Made by a program: the position numbers and the translations under genes. A stretch of DNA of 64,000 nucleotides from positions 33,929-97,928 of the forward strand of contig JAURZV010000105.1 of NCBI GenBank assembly GCA_030653175.1, given 5' to 3'. Source of the stretch: Methylobacter sp. GTDB lineage: Bacteria > Pseudomonadota > Gammaproteobacteria > Methylococcales > Methylomonadaceae. Every line of letters begins with the position of its first letter. Position 1 is the stretch's first letter. Shown in pieces: positions 9,794 to 18,170 of this stretch. The notes under the pieces are model-generated. The model had not been told where the DNA came from and did not search any database. It was given only the letters and a program-made list of their open reading frames with translations.

Positions 9794-10023
9794 TATTTCT
9801 TTTGGAAATAAAAAACCTGCTTATTGGATTCTTTTATCAATTGAATAATTTGATGCCCGGTCTGGTCGGCATAAACGCCAAAATCCAAATGTGCGGCTGG
9901 ATCGGTTGCGATCACTTTGACGACATCGCCGCTGGACATGTCCATCAAGGCTTTTTTCAGACGCAACAAGGGTAATGGACAATTCAAACCGCTGGCATCT
10001 ACTTCCAGGTTAAATTCGATCAT
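9793..10023 (-). CDS. tusA: TusA-family sulfurtransferase
   Basis: A 76-residue protein with the defining CPLPLL motif; C15 is the persulfide-carrying cysteine. TusA-type proteins relay sulfur from cysteine desulfurase for tRNA thiolation and, in some bacteria, for molybdenum cofactor and formate dehydrogenase maturation. The latter would fit the formate dehydrogenase operon further along, but that link is inferred. Length is typical of the family. It is divergent from cysG, with about 80 bases between the two starts. Confidence 0.85.
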   Translation of the reverse strand: MIEFNLEVDASGLNCPLPLLRLKKALMDMSSGDVVKVIATDPAAHLDFGVYADQTGHQIIQLIKESNKQVFYFQKK

Positions 10024-10105
10024 AGGCTTATTTTAAGTTTTCTCAACTAAGTTGGGTGCGCTTATAATACCATCCTCTTTTAAATCCAAGAATCATCGTA
10101 ACTAA

Positions 10106-11500
10106 ATGGATTATTTCCCTGTATTTTTAAAGCTTAAAGACCAAGCTTGCCTGGTTGTTGGTGCGGGCGAAATCGCCGCCCGAAAAATTGAATTATTGGC
10201 CCGAGCCGGTGCAAAAATCACGGTGATCGCCAGGGAGATAAGCCCCACGGTGTTGAGCCTGCAAGCCACTCATAACTTAACGCTGCTGCAAAAGCCATTC
10301 GCCCCTGCCGATCTTGGCGAATTCAGGCTGGTGGTATCGGCAACCGATAATACGGAGACCAATCGCTTGGTTGCCAAGACGGCGACGGAGCAAAACATCC
10401 CTGTCAATGTGGTCGATAATCCCGAACTTTGCAGCTTCATTTTTCCGGCCATTATCGACCGCTCACCGATTATTGCCGCTGTATCATCCGGCGGTGCCGC
10501 ACCGGTGTTGGCCCGATTGCTCAGGGCTAAAATAGAAACAGTGATTCCTCCCGCCTATGGTCGCCTTGCCGGTCTGGCTGACAAGTTCAGGGATAAGGTC
10601 AAGCAGCATATTAAGAAGCCGGCTCAACGCAGAATTTTCTGGGAGAACATTTTACAGGGTTCTGTCGCCGAACTGGTCTTCTCCGGCAAGGAACAGGAAG
10701 CCGAACAGCAATTGGAACAAACCCTGCTCAAACAAAAAGAAAACACCAACCTCGGCGAAGTTTATCTGGTTGGCGCAGGCCCCGGCGCACCTGACTTGTT
10801 AACTTTTCGCGCATTACGGCTGATGCAGCAGGCCGATGTGGTCGTTTATGACCGGCTGGTTTCGCCGGAAATTCTCGATTTGGCTCGTAGGGATGCCGAA
10901 AAGATTTATGTCGGCAAACAACGGCAATATCATGCCCTGCCTCAGGAATCCATCAATATCCTGCTGGCGAAATTGGCTAAAGCAGGAAAGCGTGTGGTGC
11001 GCTTAAAAGGCGGCGATCCGTTCATATTCGGCCGCGGCGGCGAAGAAATTGAAACCTTGATGCAGCAAGGCATTAATTTTCAGGTAGTTCCCGGTATTAC
11101 CGCCGCTTCCGGCTGTGCAACCTACTCGGGCATCCCGCTAACCCATCGGGATCATGCGCAATCCTGCACCTTCGTCACCGGGCACCTAAAGGATAATTCC
11201 GTCAATTTAAACTGGACGCAACTTGCAGCGCCTAATCAAACCATCGTCATTTATATGGGGCTGGCCGGTCTGGAAAAAATCTGCCAGTCTTTAATTGCGC
11301 ACGGCAGTCCCAAAGATTTACCTATTGCCCTTGTGCAGCAAGGCACCACGACCAATCAGCGGGTGATTACCGGGACCTTGGAAACATTACCGGACAAGGT
11401 TGCCGGTCAGGACATCAAGCCGCCCACCCTGATCATTATAGGCACGGTCGTGTCGCTGCATGATAAGCTGAACTGGTTTCAGACATATCAGTCTGATTAA
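10106..11500 (+). CDS. cysG: siroheme synthase (precorrin-2 dehydrogenase / ferrochelatase / SUMT)
   Basis: A 464-residue trifunctional enzyme that converts uroporphyrinogen III to siroheme, the cofactor of sulfite and nitrite reductases. The N-terminal part has an NAD-binding VVGAGEIAARK motif (near residues 17-27) and the dehydrogenase/chelatase domain to about residue 200. The C-terminal uroporphyrinogen-III methyltransferase domain begins at VYLVGAGPGAPDLLTFRA (about 218) and contains VRLKGGDPFIFGRGGEE and GITAASGCATYSGIPLTHR. Length and domain order match CysG of Gammaproteobacteria. It is a single gene, divergent from tusA. Confidence 0.94.
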   Translation: MDYFPVFLKLKDQACLVVGAGEIAARKIELLARAGAKITVIAREISPTVLSLQATHNLTLLQKPFAPADLGEFRLVVSATDNTETNRLVAKTATEQNIPVNVVDNPELCSFIFPAIIDRSPIIAAVSSGGAAPVLARLLRAKIETVIPPAYGRLAGLADKFRDKVKQHIKKPAQRRIFWENILQGSVAELVFSGKEQEAEQQLEQTLLKQKENTNLGEVYLVGAGPGAPDLLTFRALRLMQQADVVVYDRLVSPEILDLARRDAEKIYVGKQRQYHALPQESINILLAKLAKAGKRVVRLKGGDPFIFGRGGEEIETLMQQGINFQVVPGITAASGCATYSGIPLTHRDHAQSCTFVTGHLKDNSVNLNWTQLAAPNQTIVIYMGLAGLEKICQSLIAHGSPKDLPIALVQQGTTTNQRVITGTLETLPDKVAGQDIKPPTLIIIGTVVSLHDKLNWFQTYQSD

Positions 11501-11656
11501 CTATCGTTTGGTTATGATGCTTCATTAACGTGAAGACTGACCAAACCATTCAGCTATCATTCATAGCCATTGTTGATAATATTCAGGGAAAACAAATAAA
11601 ACAATTGAATTTTCCCGTCAAATTCCCTATGCTTTCACGGTTTGACTTTTAATCGA

Positions 11657-11690
11657 ACTGTTATTTTCTTCAAAAATAAACAACAGTTCT
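11657..11690 (+). promoter_or_regulatory. leader hairpin before the cytochrome c gene
   Basis: AACTGTT and AACAGTT arms flank an AT-rich interior about 30 bases upstream of the cytochrome start, with a GAGGAG ribosome site between them. It could stabilise the mRNA 5' end. No clear promoter hexamers were assigned in the 218-base gap after cysG. Confidence 0.35.
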
Positions 11691-11718
11691 TTTTTTACTA
11701 CCCAGAGGAGAGATCAAC

Positions 11719-12057
11719 ATGAAAAAAACATTAGGTACATTAGCTGGTATCGCTTTACTCGCTTTAAGTGGACAAGTATTTGCCGACGAAGCCAGTGATG
11801 TTGGTAAGAAAATTTATGAACGCGCTTTCGGTCGCGGTTGCGGCACTTGCCATGATATTGCTTCAAATCCACAGTTAACCGCTTTAATTAAGGCAGGTCA
11901 GCTGGACAGAGCGAAATTCGAAACTGTTCTTAAAGAAGGCAAAGGCGGCATGCCTAAAGCTATCGCCGAGATCATGAAAAATCCGGCCGTTGTTAAAGCC
12001 GGATACGGCGAAGATCAAGCTGTTGATGCTTTGTACAAATATCTGGGCGGCAACTAA
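11719..12057 (+). CDS. periplasmic class I c-type cytochrome
   Basis: A 112-residue precursor with a signal peptide (residues 1-22, cleavage likely after VFA) and one haem-binding site, C41-GT-C44-H45. M78 in GKGGMPK is the likely second axial ligand. It would be a soluble periplasmic electron carrier of about 9 kDa. It has an upstream GAGGAG ribosome site and its own strong terminator, so it is probably monocistronic and well expressed. The partner enzyme cannot be named; in a methylotroph small cytochromes can serve methanol or terminal oxidases. Confidence 0.88.
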   Translation: MKKTLGTLAGIALLALSGQVFADEASDVGKKIYERAFGRGCGTCHDIASNPQLTALIKAGQLDRAKFETVLKEGKGGMPKAIAEIMKNPAVVKAGYGEDQAVDALYKYLGGN

Positions 12058-12072
12058 TCCCGGATCGGCAAA

Positions 12073-12116
12073 CACAAAAAAGCCGCCCCAATATATAACC
12101 GGGGCGGCTTTTTTTG
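12073..12116 (+). terminator. intrinsic terminator of the cytochrome c gene
   Basis: AAAAAAGCCGCCCC and GGGGCGGCTTTTTT form a perfect 14-bp stem around an 11-base loop, with T-runs on both strands. It can work in both directions and also ends the convergent gene at 12135-12746. Confidence 0.95.
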
Positions 12117-12134
12117 TGTCCGAAAAACCGAAAA

Positions 12135-12746
12135 TCAATCCTTACCCAAATAACTTGTTTTGGTTTCTTTGTAAGGCAATCGGTTGCGGTTTTTAATCCA
12201 GATACCCGCAACTGCCGCCAGCATCAACCCGCAAGAAGCAATCGTCAAATAGATCAGACGTTTTAATTGGGACATTTCCTGCATTAGCTGCTCATTGGAA
12301 ACGACCGCTTTTCCCTTCTTGGCGGGCTCTGAATAGGAGCGGAGAACTTTAAGGTCATTTTTCAAATCTTCTATAGTGCCTATAGAACTGGAAACCGAAC
12401 CTACCCGAATACTTTCTTCCAACGCGTTTAATTTACTTTCAATTGAACCACTGACCAAGCCGACAAGCTGTCCTTTCAGAGCGTTAACTTCTGCTGATAC
12501 CACGGGGTTCATCTCAGACGCATAGGTTTCGGTAGCCGTGGCGTTTTTATAGCGAGTTAAGAAGCTATCGGTTGGGAACAATAAAAAGCCCCCTATCAAA
12601 ACGACAACCATCAAGGAACAGATTATGGTCAGCAACACTCTGTTAACTTTCATTAATGCATGATGCGAAGGTATTCTTTGCAGAACCGTAGAGGCATTGC
12701 ATGGCAATCCCTCTACTACTGAATTTATCTTATCTTTATCGCTCAT
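12135..12746 (-). CDS. membrane protein of unknown function, two TM segments
   Basis: A 203-residue protein that I do not recognise. It has a cytoplasmic N-terminal tail, a hydrophobic segment at about 37-57 (VLLTIICSLMVVVLIGGFLLF less its last residue), a roughly 110-residue region rich in Ser, Glu, Lys and Leu with heptad-like spacing that may be coiled coil, and a second hydrophobic segment at about 168-187. The short C-terminal tail is basic. The arrangement resembles small chemoreceptor-like or scaffold membrane proteins, but no signalling motif is visible. It stands alone between a bidirectional terminator and argG. Confidence 0.65.
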   Translation of the reverse strand: MSDKDKINSVVEGLPCNASTVLQRIPSHHALMKVNRVLLTIICSLMVVVLIGGFLLFPTDSFLTRYKNATATETYASEMNPVVSAEVNALKGQLVGLVSGSIESKLNALEESIRVGSVSSSIGTIEDLKNDLKVLRSYSEPAKKGKAVVSNEQLMQEMSQLKRLIYLTIASCGLMLAAVAGIWIKNRNRLPYKETKTSYLGKD

Positions 12747-12898
12747 TAATTACTTCCTCTCGAACCAGGAACCTATGGCAACCAACCATCCTGACCGAAC
12801 AATTATTATTTTTATAACAAACCATGTCGGCAGTAGTGCTACCTAGCTCGCGATTATACAAGTTTAACACTCAAATCCTGCATTTTATTTAAATGTTG

Positions 12899-12956
12899 TG
12901 GGCGCGAATTTATTCGCGCGGCAGGTCAAAAAGCGCGAATAAATTAGCGCCCCCAC
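12899..12956. repeat. GGGCGCGAATTTATTCGCGC inverted repeat
   Basis: GTGGGCGCGAATTTATTCGC (from 12899) is complementary to GCGAATAAATTAGCGCCCCCAC (ending 12956) around a short loop. It lies downstream of argG in the 248-base gap before the membrane-protein gene. No further signal is seen there. Confidence 0.65.
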
Positions 12957-12994
12957 TATAAACCTAATCGCAGCGACCCTAGCTGTCTACAACA

Positions 12995-14209
12995 TTAACT
13001 TAATCGCTTGGCAGCGGCTATTCTCATTCTCAGTGCGTTTAACTTGATAAAGCCTTCGGCATCCTTTTGATTATATGCGCCGCCATCATCTTCAAACGTC
13101 GCAATACTTTCATCAAACAGACTGTCGGTATCGGAAGCGCGCCCAACAACGATTACATTGCCCTTATAAAGCTTAAGCCTGACTTTGCCGTTAACGTTCG
13201 CCTGAGACGCATTTATCATGGTTTGCATCATTTCCCGCTCAGGACTCCACCAATAACCGTTATAGATTAAAGACGCATAGCGCGGCATCAGTTCATCCTT
13301 TAAATGCGCCACTTCCCTGTCCAGCGTTAACGACTCAATCGCACGATGCGCTTTGAGCATCACCGTACCGGCCGGTGTTTCATAACAGCCGCGCGATTTC
13401 ATGCCGACATAGCGATTTTCCACAATATCCAATCGACCGATACCATTGCTACCTGCAATTTTATTTAATTGCTCCAGAACTGTCGCAGGTGTACAAGGCA
13501 CATCATCAATAGCGACAATATCACCCTGACGGTAAGTCAGCTCAATGTAAGTCGCTTGGTCGGGTGCGGATTCAGGCGAAACAGTCCAGCGCCACATCTC
13601 CTCTTCAGGCTCGGCCCAAGGATCTTCCAGAATCCGGCCTTCATAAGAAATATGCAGTAAGTTGGCATCCATTGAATACGGCGAGGTTTTGCCTTTTTTC
13701 ATCTCCACAGGGATATTATGTTTTTCGGCATACGCCAGCAAAGTTTGACGGGAGGTTAAATCCCATTCCCGCCAGGGAGCGATCACCTTTATATCGGGAC
13801 GCAATGCGTAAGCGCCCAGCTCAAAACGCACTTGGTCGTTACCTTTGCCGGTCGCGCCGTGAGAAATGGCATTCGCGCCGGTTTCATTGGCGATTTCAAT
13901 GAGCCGCTTGGCGATTAAAGGACGGGCAATCGATGTACCCAGCAAATATTCGCCTTCGTAAACCGTATTGGCGCGAAACATCGGGAAAACATAATCGCGC
14001 GCAAAGTCTTCACGCAAATCTTCAATGTAAATATCTTTAATGCCCATCGCTTGCGCTTTGGCTCGCGCAGGCTCCACTTCTTCGCCCTGTCCCAAATCAG
14101 CTGTAAAGGTAACGACTTCGCATGCATAAACATCCTGTAACCACTTAAGAATAACGGAAGTATCCAGACCTCCGGAATAAGCCAATACCACTTTATTGAT
14201 TTCCGACAT
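12995..14209 (-). CDS. argG: argininosuccinate synthase
   Basis: A 404-residue enzyme that joins citrulline and aspartate with ATP in arginine synthesis. The PP-loop motif [12 protein letters not shown] (residues 9-20), the [16 protein letters not shown] segment and [16 protein letters not shown] are characteristic. Length is typical. It is a single gene; the 270 bases upstream contain no recognisable gene and mark the change to the GC-rich block. Confidence 0.97.
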   Translation of the reverse strand: MSEINKVVLAYSGGLDTSVILKWLQDVYACEVVTFTADLGQGEEVEPARAKAQAMGIKDIYIEDLREDFARDYVFPMFRANTVYEGEYLLGTSIARPLIAKRLIEIANETGANAISHGATGKGNDQVRFELGAYALRPDIKVIAPWREWDLTSRQTLLAYAEKHNIPVEMKKGKTSPYSMDANLLHISYEGRILEDPWAEPEEEMWRWTVSPESAPDQATYIELTYRQGDIVAIDDVPCTPATVLEQLNKIAGSNGIGRLDIVENRYVGMKSRGCYETPAGTVMLKAHRAIESLTLDREVAHLKDELMPRYASLIYNGYWWSPEREMMQTMINASQANVNGKVRLKLYKGNVIVVGRASDTDSLFDESIATFEDDGGAYNQKDAEGFIKLNALRMRIAAAKRLS

Positions 14210-14478
14210 AACACCTATACCCTGAGTTAAAAATGTTGCAAATTATACCCGAAAATACAAGTTTCGGCAGCAACGTATCTCGCTGGAAGTTGTAAACGGG
14301 CAGGCACCAAAAGTAGGCGCTTTAGGCGAAAAAGCCTGTCAACCCCCTACGACATTGATCAACTCATCGCTAACCTCTAAAACCTCTTCTACGAAGAATC
14401 CACCATCAGGGTATCGTCAGGTCGCGTGCCGATGGCATTGAGCAGCACCCAGGCCGTCCCTTCCGCCTTTGCCATCGA

Positions 14479-16884
14479 TCAATCGCGCGTACTGCGATCA
14501 AGCCTGACTTCGACGATCAGAGGCAGGTGGTCGGAGGCCACCCGCGCCAGCTCCGAGTCCGGCACCTCAATGTCGGCCACCTCGAAGCAGGCGTCCACGA
14601 ACACATGATCAATACGGGAGACGGGAAAACGTCCAAAAAACGTGCCCCTTGGCCGGTGGCGCTCAAGCTCGATCTGCGCGTCGTTGAGCCGGTTGCGCAT
14701 ACGACGGCAAACTTTTGATGCCGGTAGCGCGTTGAAATCGCCGCACACGATCACCGGCCCCCGGCAATCGGGATGCGCCAGCCACTCAGGACCCAGCAGC
14801 GCCTCCACCTGCGCGCGGCGTTCGTGCGGCAGCAGACCCAGATGGGTGTTTATCACCTGGATTTCCGTGCCATGCACGTCTATCGCCACCCACAACGCCC
14901 CGCGCGGTTCCAGAAAGGGCTTGCCGGGCAGTCCCGGCAGCGCACCCGCCTTGACCAGACGTATCGGCAGATGGGTGAGGATAGCGTCGCCGTAGCGTTC
15001 CTCCTCGAGATGCAGCGCCGGGTGAAAGTGGAAATCCATCTCCAGGTAATGCGCGATCAGGTGGGCTTGGTCGGCGCCCTCGGTGCGCGCCCGTCCTACG
15101 TCCAGCTCTTGCAAGGCCACGATGTCCGGCTGGTAGCGGGCAATCACGCGCGCGATGCGTTCCGGCGCGAGTTTGCCATCCATGCCGATGCAGCTGTGGA
15201 CATTGTAGGTCATGATGCGCAGGGTCTGCGTGGTGTCCCGCCTCGGCGCCCGCGGAGCTTTGATCTCGCTGCGGCCAAGGAATTGCAATGCCGCATGGCG
15301 CAGGTCGCCGGGCCGGAGATAATCACGCCCGTTCGAAGGTAGGGGGATGTCCCGCGGCAGCAACGCAAAGGCGTTGGTCTCATCAGGCCCCGCGCCGCCG
15401 TGGGCGCCGTTCTCGATGGCGAAGCTGTAAGCCTGGCTCCCCGCGCGCCAGCCGCAGGCGATGAACTCGCCGGCGTCTGGATGGTGGCACAGGGCGATGA
15501 GGTCTTGCGTCGCCTCATCGAGAAACGGATGGTCGTCCCCAAGGACTTTGGCCGCGTCTTCCGGCAGCGCGAACTCCCCGTCCGGTGTCCAGGCACGGAC
15601 GCGACCGGGTGCGTCTTTGATGAGCACCAGCGGCGCCTTGGCCTGTTCCACCAGCGCCAAGGCCAGCGCGGCGCGTTCCGCCGCCGCCAATTCCCGTTCA
15701 TAGTAGATCATCGCCACCGGCCCCAGCGGCGCCACGGTAAGCCTGAGATCGTCAGTCTCTTCCTGGCGAAGATTATTCACCGGGAACAATCGTTGCACCT
15801 TCTTGCCGCCGAACAGCCGCACCCGTTGCAACTGTATCCCCCATTGCCCGCTTGACTGATAGCGGATCGACCTGCCCTCGTGTTCGCCGAACACTTCGGC
15901 CACGGCTTCGGCGAAGCTCCGGCCGTGCGCCTTGTCATAGGGCAGCGCGTGCTCCTGTCCGTGATCGGAGTAGATCCAGACATCATAGTGACGGCGGGCC
16001 GAACGGTGCGCCGCGCGCCAAATGCGGGCGATGGCGTCATCAATCCCCTTCAGGGTCCAGTGGGCGAACAGCGAGGACGGACCGCGCCGGTGGGCCTGCT
16101 CGTCATAGCCGAGAAAGTTCAGGTGGATGATCGGCAGGCCCCGCGCCACATCAATCTTCGTTCCGATGGTGGCGAGTTCCCGCAACAGGATGGCGATCAC
16201 CACCCGGGTCGGGACAAATTTCAACTCCTTGACAAGGTCCTGGCCGTCAATTAAACCGCGCGCGCAATCGGCCGCCGCGAGCGCCAGCTCCAGCATCACG
16301 AGCACGGCGGTGCGCAGGAAACTGTACGCGTTGCTGGCGATGAGAAAAGCCACCACCAGCGGGTTGGCTGCGCGCAGCGCCGGTCCCCAGCCTTGGGATG
16401 ACGGGCAGAAGTGCGCTTCCGCCGCGCCGCCGGTGTAGTTGTCCACGTAGCAACTGCCGCCCCGGAGCAAGGGCTCGCCGCCGTGGGTTGCAAGCTCGCG
16501 CTCGACCCGCGCGGCCGCCGCCGGTTCGATCATGCGCACCAGGCGTCCCGATGCGCGTTCCATGAAGTTGAAGCCCGGCACGGCGCCCTTGACGCCGTAA
16601 AAGAGCTCGCCCTGAACTGCGGCCGTCGCAGCGGGCACGCCTGCGTACTGCCGGTGCAGCCGGTAGTGTTCGCGCCGGATGAGTCGGCGCAGAAAAGGCA
16701 TCTCGCCACTTTTCATCGCGCGTTCGAGCTCGCGTTGCGAAAGTCCGTCAATCTGGATCATGACCAGGCCGGGGGCGGTCTCGGTGCCTCTCGACAGCGG
16801 CAGCCGCAGCAGACGGGCCAGCCATTCACTGCGGCTGAGCCATCGGCGCAAGCGCCGGAGAAATGCCTCGATACGTCCGATCAC
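14479..16884 (-). CDS. alkaline-phosphatase-superfamily phosphodiesterase fused to EEP phosphodiesterase
   Basis: An 801-residue fusion. Residues ~35-530 look like a type I phosphodiesterase/AP-superfamily domain: VMIQIDGLS (D46), NFLGYDEQAHRRG (D261, H265), YSDHGQE (D307, H308) and GAHGG (H495) are the likely metal ligands. A hydrophobic stretch lies near 174-205. Residues ~555-795 form a complete endonuclease/exonuclease/phosphatase domain with N561 (TYNVH), E593 (LQELD), H681 (NTHLG), D716/N718 (GDFNA) and D785/H786 (SDHLP). EEP enzymes include sphingomyelinases, inositol-phosphate phosphatases and nucleases. The start overlaps the end of the GT4 gene by ATGA. It is GC-rich relative to the flanks. 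Substrates are unknown; phospholipid head groups are one possibility. Confidence 0.82.
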   Translation of the reverse strand: MIGRIEAFLRRLRRWLSRSEWLARLLRLPLSRGTETAPGLVMIQIDGLSQRELERAMKSGEMPFLRRLIRREHYRLHRQYAGVPAATAAVQGELFYGVKGAVPGFNFMERASGRLVRMIEPAAAARVERELATHGGEPLLRGGSCYVDNYTGGAAEAHFCPSSQGWGPALRAANPLVVAFLIASNAYSFLRTAVLVMLELALAAADCARGLIDGQDLVKELKFVPTRVVIAILLRELATIGTKIDVARGLPIIHLNFLGYDEQAHRRGPSSLFAHWTLKGIDDAIARIWRAAHRSARRHYDVWIYSDHGQEHALPYDKAHGRSFAEAVAEVFGEHEGRSIRYQSSGQWGIQLQRVRLFGGKKVQRLFPVNNLRQEETDDLRLTVAPLGPVAMIYYERELAAAERAALALALVEQAKAPLVLIKDAPGRVRAWTPDGEFALPEDAAKVLGDDHPFLDEATQDLIALCHHPDAGEFIACGWRAGSQAYSFAIENGAHGGAGPDETNAFALLPRDIPLPSNGRDYLRPGDLRHAALQFLGRSEIKAPRAPRRDTTQTLRIMTYNVHSCIGMDGKLAPERIARVIARYQPDIVALQELDVGRARTEGADQAHLIAHYLEMDFHFHPALHLEEERYGDAILTHLPIRLVKAGALPGLPGKPFLEPRGALWVAIDVHGTEIQVINTHLGLLPHERRAQVEALLGPEWLAHPDCRGPVIVCGDFNALPASKVCRRMRNRLNDAQIELERHRPRGTFFGRFPVSRIDHVFVDACFEVADIEVPDSELARVASDHLPLIVEVRLDRSTRD

Positions 16885-18170
16885 CTAAGCCCCCCGTCCT
16901 GCGGCTGCGACCCGCCGAATACGGCGCCGGCGGCGTCTGCCAAGCCCTTGAGGATGTCCCATTCGGCCTTGATGAGATGCAGCACGCGCTCCCACTGCGC
17001 ATCTTCTGCAGTACGATCGGCCAAGGTGCGCGCGCGCAATACTTCGTAGCAGGCCAGGGCCGTGTCCGCCGAGCACGGCATGGAAAAATCTTCAGCGGTG
17101 GCACGCGCGCATTGTTTGAGTTCTTGCCGCTTCGGACAAGGCAGGCCGGCCACCCATTGCAATGCCGAAGCGAATGCCTCGGCTGTCTCCTCATGGAGCA
17201 GCCGCCCATTGCGCCGGTCCTTGACCACTTCCCGCACACCGGGCGCATCCAGACCCACCACCGGCACGCATGCGGCCATGGCCTCGGTCAGCACCATGCC
17301 CTGGGTCTCGCTCTTGGAGGCGAAAACGAATACGTCCATGGCGTGGTAGGCATCGGCCAATTGCGGCGGTTCGAGGTTCCCCGCCACGTGCATGCGCTCG
17401 CTCAAGCCCGCGCGCTCGAATATCGCCCGCATATCCGCCTCCGACGAGCCCTTGCCTACCAGCAGGAAATGGGCGCGGGGCGCCGTCTTAAGAAAGCTGA
17501 CTACCGCCTCGGCCAGAAACACCAGATTCTTCTCCGGCGCCAGCCGCCCCAGGTGACCGGCCACAAAGGCGTTCCCGGGTATGCCCATCCTCCTGCGGAA
17601 ACCCGGCCCATCCCCTCGCGCGAAGCGCTCCACGTTCACGCCGGTGGGCACCACCGCGACGGGCGCCTCGACCCCGCGCTCGCGCAGCAAGGCAGCAATG
17701 CTTTCGCTGGGGGCGAACACCTGGTCGCACAGGTTGGCGTAGCGGGTGGCCAGCTCGATCACGAAGCGCCGGAAGCCCGGCGAGTCCCCCGGCACGTAGT
17801 GGGTGTACTGCTCGTACAGGGTGTGATGGGTGAAGACGAGCGGCAGCTTGCGGTAGCGCGCCACGCGCAGCGCCGTCATGCCGAGGAGATACGGGTGGTG
17901 GGAATGCACGAGGTCGGGGCGGAAGGCATCAAGGGCCTCGGTGAGCAGGCCGGAAACCGGCAGCACGGCGGAAAAATCGCTGCCGTTGAAGTTCTGGATG
18001 GCCGGGATGCGCACCACGTCGGTCTCGTCTTGCGGCTGGCTGGCGAACTCCGGCGCCACCACCAGCACGCGGTGGCCGCGGCGGCGGTACTCGGCGGTGA
18101 AAGCCTCCACCGAGCGCGCCACCCCGCCCACATGCGGCGTATAGGTATTGGTCAGCATGACGATGTTCAT
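16881..18170 (-). CDS. GT4-family glycosyltransferase, diacylglycerol-glucosyltransferase-like
   Basis: A 429-residue GT-B glycosyltransferase. The N-terminus (TYTPHVGGVARS) and the acceptor-side segment PLVFTHHTLYEQYTHYVPG resemble GT4 enzymes that glycosylate diacylglycerol or phosphatidylinositol. The C-terminal half has the GHLGRLAPEKNL donor-site motif and an E-x7-E pair in SETQGMVLTEAMA. It would use a nucleotide-sugar at the cytoplasmic membrane face. It overlaps both neighbours by ATGA, so it is translated with the glycosidase and the phosphodiesterase fusion. The lipid acceptor is inferred from similarity of pattern only. Confidence 0.85.
   Translation of the reverse strand: MNIVMLTNTYTPHVGGVARSVEAFTAEYRRRGHRVLVVAPEFASQPQDETDVVRIPAIQNFNGSDFSAVLPVSGLLTEALDAFRPDLVHSHHPYLLGMTALRVARYRKLPLVFTHHTLYEQYTHYVPGDSPGFRRFVIELATRYANLCDQVFAPSESIAALLRERGVEAPVAVVPTGVNVERFARGDGPGFRRRMGIPGNAFVAGHLGRLAPEKNLVFLAEAVVSFLKTAPRAHFLLVGKGSSEADMRAIFERAGLSERMHVAGNLEPPQLADAYHAMDVFVFASKSETQGMVLTEAMAACVPVVGLDAPGVREVVKDRRNGRLLHEETAEAFASALQWVAGLPCPKRQELKQCARATAEDFSMPCSADTALACYEVLRARTLADRTAEDAQWERVLHLIKAEWDILKGLADAAGAVFGGSQPQDGGLR

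Noticed and set aside
11501..11718. Possible riboswitch before the cytochrome c gene
   Set aside because: Only one weak stem is visible; none of the known riboswitch cores is recognisable.
14389..14475. A 28-codon open frame just after the phosphodiesterase fusion
   Set aside because: It starts with ATG four bases after the TGA of the fusion gene, but has no ribosome site, no known motif and no repeat of the operon's GC-rich codon bias that could be judged at this length.
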